Positions 1 through 5,593 of a stretch of 8,267 nucleotides of DNA are shown here, in pieces. The position numbers were made by a program, and so were the translations under genes. Each line of letters opens with the position of its first letter. Position 1 is the first letter of the stretch. Below the pieces are notes generated by a model. It saw only the letters and a list, made by a program, of their open reading frames with translations. It had not been told where the DNA came from and made no database searches. Source of the stretch: Candidatus Poribacteria bacterium. Its GTDB lineage: Bacteria; Poribacteria; WGA-4E; WGA-3G. The stretch lies in NCBI GenBank assembly GCA_009845505.1, contig VXZL01000475.1:1-8267 (forward strand), given 5' to 3'.

Positions 1-431
1 CTTTAACTAAGGAAGAGCTATATCACCGAAAGAAATTTGAAGGGAAAAGATTGTCTAGTGCTTTCAAATTTATAACTTACCCTTTTGAAAAAATATTTGA
101 TGCCATTTTTTCCAAAAACTCGCCTCATGCTTTGCTTGTAGAGGCTCATGTTGATCAAATCTTGAGGTCCGTTGATGAGTTTAAAGCTGGTTTGAAGGAA
201 AGGGAAGAACCTGATGATAATATTTCTGACATATACGAAAATCTTGACTACTCTCTGCGACACATCAAGGCATACTTTCATAAGAAAGAAGAGACTCACC
301 TCCACAACAACAAAGATGTCTACATCTTTGCTTACTTTGCCCGACGGCAAGTAAGAGAATTGGAGTATATTGCCCGAGAAAAGGATGATGAGTATAGCGG
401 AAAATATATCTCACGAGGAGGACTCAGTTGA
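1..431 (+). CDS. Hypothetical protein, 3' part only (5' end beyond window)
   Basis: I do not recognise this protein. The frame is open from base 3 to the TGA at 429-431 (142 codons) with no stop before the window edge, so the gene probably starts upstream; a TTG at 51-53 is a possible start but has no clear ribosome binding site. The visible part is highly charged, with no membrane segment or signal peptide. It reads as mostly helical, with a Phe/Ile-rich stretch at the start (AFKFITYPFEKIFDAIF) and a Lys/Glu/His-rich middle. Its stop overlaps the start of the next gene (TTGA), which implies a translationally coupled operon. Base composition is clearly AT-richer than in the metabolic genes to the right, which may mean a different origin. 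Existence of the gene is fairly secure; function is unknown. Confidence 0.72.
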   Translation, partial: LTKEELYHRKKFEGKRLSSAFKFITYPFEKIFDAIFSKNSPHALLVEAHVDQILRSVDEFKAGLKEREEPDDNISDIYENLDYSLRHIKAYFHKKEETHLHNNKDVYIFAYFARRQVRELEYIAREKDDEYSGKYISRGGLS

Positions 432-760
432 ATCAGGAAAATGATCATAATGTCTCTCAAATGAGAGAAAGGTATTTGTGGGGAGCGGATGCCGAATCAC
501 GCCTGAAAGAGGGTATTCAAAAGATTGAAACGGATCTGAAAGAAGATATCCAGAGAGTTGAGGCGGATCTAAAAGACAGGATTCAGAAAGTCGAAGCAGA
601 TCTGAAAGAAGATATTCAGAAGATTGAGGAAAACTTCATGAATGCTATTCAAGAAGTTAAGGAGAACCATAAGCGGTTAGTATCTCGCATATTGTGGGTG
701 GGAGGTCTCATTTTTGCAGGTGCGGTGACAATAGTTGCTGCTCTAATTAGCAAAGGTTAG
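428..760 (+). CDS. Small coiled-coil protein with C-terminal membrane anchor
   Basis: A 110-residue protein of unknown function. The TTG start at 428 is supported by a strong Shine-Dalgarno sequence, GAGGAGGA at 415-422, 5 bases upstream, and overlaps the preceding stop. Residues 29-83 are five 11-residue repeats of the type xIQKxExDLKx. Hydrophobic residues recur every 11: Ile30/41/52/63/74, Ile/Val33/44/55/66/77 and Leu37/48/59. This points to a hendecad (11-residue) parallel coiled coil, so the protein probably oligomerises. Residues 88-107 (ILWVGGLIFAGAVTIVAALI) form one transmembrane helix, followed by only SKG. The likely topology is a membrane-tethered stalk with a soluble N-terminal head of about 28 residues, but which side it faces cannot be told. 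Similar small coiled-coil/TM proteins of unknown role occur in many environmental bacteria. A phage-holin-accessory-like role (XhlA-type architecture) is conceivable but unsupported by neighbours. Confidence 0.8.
   Translation: MNQENDHNVSQMRERYLWGADAESRLKEGIQKIETDLKEDIQRVEADLKDRIQKVEADLKEDIQKIEENFMNAIQEVKENHKRLVSRILWVGGLIFAGAVTIVAALISKG
512..676 (+). repeat. Five 33-bp in-frame tandem repeats within the coiled-coil gene
   Basis: Units start at 512, 545, 578, 611 and 644. Each begins with a codon followed by ATTCAR or ATCCAG (Ile-Gln), and the first three contain GATCTGAAAGA or GATCTAAAAGA (Asp-Leu-Lys-Glu/Asp). The first three are the most alike; the last two have diverged at the protein level. 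The array encodes the hendecad coiled coil, and its unit number could change by slippage without breaking the frame. Confidence 0.8.
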
Positions 761-859
761 CAAGGGAAAATCGATTATCGCATCCATTTGGGGCTAATGA
801 TGTGCCAACCGATGCTATTCCAATTGGAAGAAGGCGGGACATCATCAAAAGACCCAAGC

Positions 860-936
860 ATAGGTAAAAACCTATTAGGCTTTGGATTATAGCCTATTTT
901 TGGGCGAGGAGTTTATTTCCTCGCCTATATTTTTTC
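860..936 (+). terminator. Intrinsic terminator with preceding hairpins after the coiled-coil gene
   Basis: The main hairpin has 7-bp arms GGCGAGG (903-909) and CCTCGCC (919-925) with a 9-base loop, followed by TATATTTTTTC (926-936), a good plus-strand intrinsic terminator. Immediately upstream are two weaker hairpins: ATAGG/CCTAT (860-864/871-875) and TAGGCT/AGCCTA (876-881/891-896), the second followed by TTTTTG. CCTAT also recurs at 893-897, so the ATAGG arm could pair with either copy. T-rich DNA is on the plus strand only, so it should stop transcription from the left-hand operon and not from the NIPSNAP gene that converges on it. Confidence 0.72.
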
Positions 937-943
937 TGTCAAC

Positions 944-1564
944 CTACTGCATCGGTGAAAAAGGTGCAGGTAGCAGGAGTTTGCTCTCTTGTGTAATCGG
1001 TCTTACCGAACCCTTGGGAGGCCAGACACCCTTCTCCCGTGTCTCTGCTCGGATCCGAGCGCGCGCTTCAAAACTCTTGTATGCCCATACATGGATGAAA
1101 TTGTTAGTGCCACCGTATTCCGAATACCAACAGCCTGCGAGCGATGAAAACTTTAGACGTTCGGGAATCGCCGCGCTCCATGCCTCTAAAACCTGGGGCA
1201 TGCCCTCTGGGGGATAGGTATACAAACGCATTTCATAGATGGGTCCGATGTCTCTGTCGCCCAAAGGCTCCATAAAAGGTGCCGGTAGAAAAATCTCGGA
1301 TACCATTGAGACGATCAGATCACTGGTATCGGGAGGCCAGATTGGATTCGGTCCGGCTTCCGCAGCGCGTCGGATTTCTGCTCGCTGTTCGAGACTCTCG
1401 TAGGGCCATACGGCAACCATCTGATTCAAGGGTCCGACTTCGGTGTACCAGTGGGCACCGAGCTTCGATAATTCTTGGCGTGCGGGTAGTTTTTCGCTGA
1501 AGCGGTCCCAGTATTCGTTGAGTTGACCGAGTTTCAAGTTGTAGGTTCTTATTTCGTAGATCAT
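944..1564 (-). CDS. NIPSNAP family protein, two tandem domains
   Basis: A 206-residue protein made of two NIPSNAP domains (a dimeric alpha/beta-barrel, ferredoxin-like fold), residues about 1-97 and 108-206. The halves align: IYEIRTYNL with IYEMRLYTY, GAHWYTEVGPLN with GCWYSEYGGTN, VWPYESLEQRAEIR with VWAYKSFEARARIR, and both end in LPAPF. Bacterial NIPSNAP proteins are cytosolic and of uncertain biochemical role; here the domain duplication may form an intramolecular pseudo-dimer. There is no signal peptide or membrane segment. The ATG at 1562-1564 has GGAGG 7 bases upstream. A good promoter (1616-1644) lies about 50 bases before it, and the gene is divergent from the sulfatase across a shared regulatory region. 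The stop (944-946) lies 8 bases beyond the opposing terminator's T-tract; no terminator of its own is visible on the minus strand. Confidence 0.92.
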   Translation of the reverse strand: MIYEIRTYNLKLGQLNEYWDRFSEKLPARQELSKLGAHWYTEVGPLNQMVAVWPYESLEQRAEIRRAAEAGPNPIWPPDTSDLIVSMVSEIFLPAPFMEPLGDRDIGPIYEMRLYTYPPEGMPQVLEAWSAAIPERLKFSSLAGCWYSEYGGTNNFIHVWAYKSFEARARIRAETREKGVWPPKGSVRPITQESKLLLPAPFSPMQ

Positions 1565-1615
1565 GCTATTCCTCCGGCGTTATTCGGTTTGAGGCATTCT
1601 TGTTAAATTGTGTGG

Positions 1616-1644
1616 ATGATACCTCAAAATACGACCCGTGTCAA
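1616..1644 (-). promoter_or_regulatory. Sigma70-type promoter for the NIPSNAP gene
   Basis: Read on the minus strand, there is a perfect -35 box TTGACA (1644 down to 1639), a 17-base spacer and the -10 box TATCAT (1621 down to 1616). Transcription should begin near 1609, giving a leader of about 45 bases that contains the ribosome binding site. Both the match and the spacing are near ideal. Confidence 0.75.
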
Positions 1645-1650
1645 GTGTGT

Positions 1651-1680
1651 TTAGGAGAAAGGCTAACCGCTAACTCCTAA
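1651..1680. promoter_or_regulatory. Candidate operator between divergent promoters
   Basis: A perfect inverted repeat TTAGGAG (1651-1657) and CTCCTAA (1674-1680) with a 16-base centre, itself containing the near-tandem GCTAACC GCTAACT (1662-1675). It lies between the -35 box of the NIPSNAP promoter (ending 1644) and that of the sulfatase promoter (starting 1697). There is no T-tract, so it is not a terminator. The position suits binding of a dimeric regulator acting on both genes, but no regulator gene is present here. Confidence 0.45.
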
Positions 1681-1696
1681 GGACACTATATTTTTC

Positions 1697-1724
1697 TTGA
1701 CGGCGACTTCTATCCGTGTATAAT
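1697..1724 (+). promoter_or_regulatory. Sigma70-type promoter for the sulfatase gene
   Basis: The -35 box is TTGACG (1697-1702), the spacer is 16 bases, and the -10 box is a perfect TATAAT (1719-1724). A T-run (1691-1695) lies just upstream. Transcription should start near 1731, giving a leader of about 30 bases to the ATG at 1762. The ATG at 1723 sits inside the -10 box and would lie upstream of the transcript start. Confidence 0.75.
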
Positions 1725-1761
1725 GAAGGAGAATTTAGCGAAGTCTTTGGAAGGAACCGAA

Positions 1762-3219
1762 ATGCCGAATCCAGGTCCCAATCTGCTATATATCCACTCC
1801 GACCAGCACAACCCTTATGTAACAGGTTGTTACGGCGATCCGCTGGTGCAAACCCCTAACCTTGACAGTCTTGCCGCTGAAGGGGTCGTACTTGAGAATG
1901 TCTATTGCCCTTCTCCCATCTGCGTCCCCTCCCGGATGTCAATGCTCAGTGGACGATATCCCTACGAAAACGCCGTGTGGATGAACAGCCATATCCTCGA
2001 TTCCGGGATTCCGACTTTTGCACACGCCATGGGGGCAGTAGGGTATCAACCCGTGCTTATCGGACGGATGCACTCGCTCGGACCCGATCAACTCCACGGA
2101 TATGCTGAACGTCTCGTTGGCGACCACGGTCCGAACTATCACGGTGGCCGCGGTGTGGATCACGGTGAACTCTCTGGAACAGCGGGACCGGCACGCGTGA
2201 GTCTCAAAAAATCAGGGGCAGGACAGAGCGCGTATCAGGTTCACGACGAGGATGTAACCGCTGCGACAGTTGACTATCTCAATCGGCTCGGTGTCCAGAA
2301 ACGGGCAGGGCTTTTGGATACACCCTTCTCCATTTCCGTCGGGTTCATGTTGCCACATCAACCTTTCGTGGCGCGTCAAGAGGACTATCAATTATACGAA
2401 GGACGGATGACGATGCCCGAAAATCCTGAGCCTTTTTCAGAGGCGTTGCATCCGCACTTCCGACGGTGGCGTGAGCAGTGTGGGATTGTTGAGGTCTCCG
2501 ACCCCGAGATTCTCCGCGCACGCACGGCGTATTGGGCATTGGTCACACGGATGGACGTGATGATTGGACAAATCTTGACCGCACTCCGAGAAAACGGGTT
2601 AGACGAAAACACGCTGATTCTCTATAGTTCGGATCATGGTGAACAGGTCGGCGAGCATGGGCTTTGGTGGAAGCAGACGTTCTATGAGCATTCCGTGAAA
2701 GTTCCCGCGATTTTGTCGTGGCGCGGCACTTTACCGGAAGGCGTGCGTTGTGATCGGATCATCAGTGCACTGGACTTAAATGCGACAATGCTCGATGCGC
2801 TTGAGGCACCGACGCTGCCCCATTCTCGTGGACGGAGCGTCTTGCCGCTTCTTCGAGAGGAAGACCCACAGTGGGAGGACATCGCCTTCTCCGAATACTG
2901 CACCGATGACGGTTGCTATCATCGGATGGTTAGAGATGCGGATTGGAAACTGAACTACTATCACCGACAACCGGCGCAGCTTTTCAATCTGAAGGAAGAC
3001 CCGAACGAGTTGCGCGATCGCGCAGCCGACCCAACATGCCGAGACATCTTGGCCCAATTGACCGAGAAGGTTTTGGACGGTTGGGATCCAGATCAAGTCG
3101 CAGCACAGATGACAGCAAAACGCGCAGACACGCAACTTCTCGGTAGGTGGGGACGGCATACACAACCCTCAGACCAATACCGTTGGAATCTGCTACCAGA
3201 GATGGATTATTTGGATTGA
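1762..3219 (+). CDS. Type I (formylglycine) sulfatase, choline-sulfatase-like
   Basis: A 485-residue sulfatase that should hydrolyse an organic sulfate ester, releasing sulfate and an alcohol. The C-x-P-S-R signature is CVPSR, with Cys54 the residue converted to formylglycine by a separate FGE enzyme and Arg58 its partner. Other active-site candidates are Asp14 (SDQH), Arg102 and His104 (IGRMH, where Lys-x-His is usual), His199 (LPHQP), Asp291-His292 (SSDHG), Lys304 and His310. The stretch GRMHSLGPDQLHGY and SDHGEQVGEHGLWWK strongly resemble choline sulfatase (BetC-type) proteins; the C-terminus has the usual WKLNYY...QLFNLKEDPNEL. No signal peptide, so probably cytoplasmic. I place the start at the ATG at 1762, with GGAAGG 7 bases upstream, rather than the in-frame ATG at 1723 that lies inside the -10 box. 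No betaine or choline genes are adjacent, so the true substrate is open. The symbol betC is not assigned. Confidence 0.92.
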   Translation: MPNPGPNLLYIHSDQHNPYVTGCYGDPLVQTPNLDSLAAEGVVLENVYCPSPICVPSRMSMLSGRYPYENAVWMNSHILDSGIPTFAHAMGAVGYQPVLIGRMHSLGPDQLHGYAERLVGDHGPNYHGGRGVDHGELSGTAGPARVSLKKSGAGQSAYQVHDEDVTAATVDYLNRLGVQKRAGLLDTPFSISVGFMLPHQPFVARQEDYQLYEGRMTMPENPEPFSEALHPHFRRWREQCGIVEVSDPEILRARTAYWALVTRMDVMIGQILTALRENGLDENTLILYSSDHGEQVGEHGLWWKQTFYEHSVKVPAILSWRGTLPEGVRCDRIISALDLNATMLDALEAPTLPHSRGRSVLPLLREEDPQWEDIAFSEYCTDDGCYHRMVRDADWKLNYYHRQPAQLFNLKEDPNELRDRAADPTCRDILAQLTEKVLDGWDPDQVAAQMTAKRADTQLLGRWGRHTQPSDQYRWNLLPEMDYLD

Positions 3220-3253
3220 GCTGATTTTAGAATTAATCGATACGGTGTAAACC

Positions 3254-3275
3254 GGCGAGGTTGGGAAACCTCGCC
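3254..3275. repeat. Short perfect palindrome, GGCGAGG-armed hairpin
   Basis: Arms GGCGAGGTT (3254-3262) and AACCTCGCC (3267-3275) pair perfectly over 9 bp with a GGGA loop. A small CGGT/ACCG hairpin (3243-3246/3251-3254) abuts it. No T-tract follows, so it is not a standard intrinsic terminator. The 7-base arm GGCGAGG/CCTCGCC is identical to that of the terminator at 903-925, which suggests a dispersed palindrome family. It lies between the sulfatase stop and the dioxygenase ribosome binding site, where it could tune read-through or mRNA stability. Confidence 0.65.
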
Positions 3276-3305
3276 TACCCATGTGAGGGAAAGAGGAGAA
3301 ACAAC

Positions 3306-4169
3306 ATGGCAAACAGTCCAATACGCAAGGGTAAACCTTTTAGTGAAGAAAAGACAAAAGAGATTGCTGAGCAATTCTTCCGTGATGGGTTCGTTTATAT
3401 TCCGGGTGTGCTGACTGAAGGAGAGGTTACCGCCCTCCGAGAGAAGACTGATGAATTCTTCGCCGATCCGCAACTCGCAGAGAAAACGAATCCGCACCTT
3501 GCGGATGTCAGATATATCCAGATGGGTGCGCATGCGGATTCTCAGGAGCCGATGCCCTTCATTTTACGGAACACAATTGAACTGGATTCGATCTTCCGAG
3601 ATATGCTTCTCCGTGAACCAATTCTCAGCTTGGCGGAAGCGATTGTCGGTGAGAACTGCAAGTTTTGTGGGCAAAATGTTCTACGGAACCTTCCTGGACT
3701 CTCAATTGATCGCTGGCACGTTGACGGTTCAGTGCATTTCCCCGTCACCGAAGAGATGCCGCGCCACGATCCACGGCTACGGATGCCCGTGATGTGGTTC
3801 ACCGTCCAGATGGCGTTGAACGATATTGATACAATCGAGGAGGGACCGACGCAATACGTCCGTGGCAGCCATCACTCCGGTAGGCATCCCAACAATCAGG
3901 AAAACCCCGAATTTGAGGGAAACAAACCTGTCTCTATCTTCTGTAAGGCAGGCGACATCTATCTGCAGGATCCGCAGTGCTGGCACCGGGGTGCTCCGAA
4001 CCTTTCCGATAAGACGCGCTACATTTTGCAATCGCAGTATGCAGCGTATTGGGCGTATTGGCGATTCAATCTTTGCAACGAGGTTCCAGTTCCCGAAGAT
4101 GCACTCGAAAATGCCAGCGATCGGCTGCTGCGTCTCTTAGGACGCCCGCGTCCGAGTGATGTGAATTAA
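3306..4169 (+). CDS. Phytanoyl-CoA dioxygenase (PhyH) family oxygenase
   Basis: A 287-residue Fe(II)/2-oxoglutarate-dependent oxygenase of the PhyH family; it should hydroxylate a small organic substrate using O2 and 2-oxoglutarate. The N-terminus has the family's opening pattern, QFFRDGFVYIPGVLTEGEV. The iron triad is His138-x-Asp140 (RWHVDG) and His227 (QCWHRGAPN), and Arg238 (KTRY) is in place to bind 2-oxoglutarate. The length is typical for bacterial members, and there is no signal peptide. The ATG at 3306 has AGGAG (3294-3298) 7 bases upstream; a TTG in frame at 3261 falls inside the palindrome and is rejected. The gene lies 86 bases after the sulfatase and 20 bases before the amidase, so it is probably transcribed with the amidase and possibly with the sulfatase. 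The substrate cannot be read from the sequence. Confidence 0.93.
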   Translation: MANSPIRKGKPFSEEKTKEIAEQFFRDGFVYIPGVLTEGEVTALREKTDEFFADPQLAEKTNPHLADVRYIQMGAHADSQEPMPFILRNTIELDSIFRDMLLREPILSLAEAIVGENCKFCGQNVLRNLPGLSIDRWHVDGSVHFPVTEEMPRHDPRLRMPVMWFTVQMALNDIDTIEEGPTQYVRGSHHSGRHPNNQENPEFEGNKPVSIFCKAGDIYLQDPQCWHRGAPNLSDKTRYILQSQYAAYWAYWRFNLCNEVPVPEDALENASDRLLRLLGRPRPSDVN

Positions 4170-4189
4170 AAAGAACGAGGAAAAAGCAG

Positions 4190-5590
4190 ATGTCTGAAAC
4201 ACCACTTCATTTTAAAACAATTACCGAGATTGCGGAAGCGATTGCTTCTAAGCAGGTATCGCCTGTAGATGTTACAACGGCGATGTTAGCGCGCATAGAA
4301 CAACTCGACGGTCAACTGATGAGCTACGCCACAGTGATGTCTGAGCATGCGATGGCTGCGGCACAGAAGGCAGAACAGGAGATTCACGCAGGCACTTATC
4401 GGGGTCCCCTTCACGGTGTTCCAATTGCCGTGAAAGACCTCTGCTTCACGAAAGGTGTCCGCACAATGGGCGCAGCAAAAGTTCTCGCCGATCACGTTCC
4501 TACGTTTGACGGCACAGTCGTTGCTAAACTGGAAGCGGCGGGTGCAGTGCTGCTCGGCAAACTCAATTTGACCGAAGGGGCGATGGGTGGTTACAACCCT
4601 GAATTTGACATCCCCAAGAATCCTTGGAATCCAGAACGGTGGACGGGTTCTTCGTCGAGTGGTTCCGGTGTTGCAACGGCAGCGGGATTGTGTTTCGGTT
4701 CGCTTGGGAGCGATACAGGCGGGTCAATCCGCTTTCCTTCGGCATCGTGTGGGGTCGTCGGTATAAAACCGACGTGGGGTAGGGTCAGCCGCTACGGTGT
4801 ACTCGCGCTTGCGGAATCGATGGATCACGTCGGCCCGATGACGCGAAGCACCGCTGATGCAGGGCTTATGCTTGCGGCGATCGCAGGCTTTGACCCGAAT
4901 GATCCGACTTCTCTGCCGAATCCAGTGCCTAATATGCTGGAGGGGATTGGACAAGACCTTCAAGGTATTCGGGTCGGGTTCGACGACCATTATGCCACGA
5001 ACGATATTGATACGGAACTCGCCGAAGCCGTGCGTGCGGGTGTGGAAGTCCTCGCCGATCAAGGGGCAACAATTGTTGAGGTGCAATTGCCGGATGTGGA
5101 GGCATACACCTCAGTGTGGTCAACGTTGTGTTCTGCCGAGGCGATATTAGCGCACGCAGCGACCTATCCATCACAACGGGATGCCTACGGTCCTTGGTTC
5201 CGAGGATGGTTGGATATGGGAGCGAAGGTAACGGGTGCCGATTATGCGAAAGCAAACAATCTGAGAGCCGCTTGTACAGGACATCTTAGACGGGTCTTTG
5301 AGGAGATTGACGTATTGGTATGCCCGTCAATGTCTGCGCCGCCACACCGCGTCTCACCAAAGATGTTATACGGTGCTTCTGGCATCCGTGATCCGAAGTT
5401 CTATCGATTTACCGTGCCGTACGACTACAACGGCGCACCGACGCTATCCGTGCCGTGCGGCTTGAATAGCGAAGGACTACCGTTGAGCATTCAGTTCGTC
5501 GGCAAACACTTGACAGAGCCGTTACTGTGTCGGGTTGGACACGCTTATGAGCGCGCTACGTCGTGGCACAACCTCCATCCAGATGTCTAA
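4190..5590 (+). CDS. Amidase signature (AS) family amidohydrolase
   Basis: A 466-residue amidase-signature enzyme that hydrolyses a carboxamide to an acid and ammonia or an amine. The Ser-cisSer-Lys triad is complete: Lys82 (AVKDL), Ser155 in the Ser/Gly loop (TGSSSSGSG) and nucleophile Ser179 (GSDTGGSIRFP), with the usual 24-residue gap between the two serines. The N-terminal helix IAEAIASKQVSPVDVTTAML and the end GLPLSIQFVGK are also typical. It is GatA-like in sequence, but no gatB or gatC is nearby, so a stand-alone catabolic amidase is more likely than the tRNA amidotransferase subunit. The normal GGSS loop is altered to GSSSSGSG, though key serines remain. ATG at 4190 follows GAGGA (4177-4181) by 8 bases, 20 bases after the dioxygenase stop, indicating co-transcription. 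It appears cytoplasmic. Specificity is unknown. Confidence 0.93.
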   Translation: MSETPLHFKTITEIAEAIASKQVSPVDVTTAMLARIEQLDGQLMSYATVMSEHAMAAAQKAEQEIHAGTYRGPLHGVPIAVKDLCFTKGVRTMGAAKVLADHVPTFDGTVVAKLEAAGAVLLGKLNLTEGAMGGYNPEFDIPKNPWNPERWTGSSSSGSGVATAAGLCFGSLGSDTGGSIRFPSASCGVVGIKPTWGRVSRYGVLALAESMDHVGPMTRSTADAGLMLAAIAGFDPNDPTSLPNPVPNMLEGIGQDLQGIRVGFDDHYATNDIDTELAEAVRAGVEVLADQGATIVEVQLPDVEAYTSVWSTLCSAEAILAHAATYPSQRDAYGPWFRGWLDMGAKVTGADYAKANNLRAACTGHLRRVFEEIDVLVCPSMSAPPHRVSPKMLYGASGIRDPKFYRFTVPYDYNGAPTLSVPCGLNSEGLPLSIQFVGKHLTEPLLCRVGHAYERATSWHNLHPDV

Positions 5591-5593
5591 GTG

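Noticed and set aside
18..350. Minus-strand 110-codon frame opposite the first gene
   Set aside because: It lies wholly antisense to a longer frame that runs off the window edge and is coupled to a well-supported downstream gene; it has no clear ribosome binding site and an improbable composition.
751..867. Short plus-strand frame after the coiled-coil gene (reading ...GANDVPTDAIPIGRRR...)
   Set aside because: Its composition is protein-like, but the only start is a GTG at 802 giving about 22 residues with no ribosome binding site. It could be a gene remnant; not enough to call.
882..1217. Plus-strand 111-codon frame
   Set aside because: It overlaps the terminator and is antisense to the clearly recognisable NIPSNAP gene.
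2776..3165. Minus-strand 129-codon frame within the sulfatase
   Set aside because: It is a shadow of the conserved sulfatase C-terminus, with no recognisable domain or ribosome binding site.
3261..3305. Upstream TTG start for the PhyH gene
   Set aside because: The TTG lies in the arm and loop of the palindrome; the ATG at 3306 has a proper AGGAG and begins the family's N-terminus.
4190..5590. Assignment of the amidase as gatA
   Set aside because: The AS fold is shared, but gatB and gatC are absent and the catabolic neighbours argue for a stand-alone amidase.
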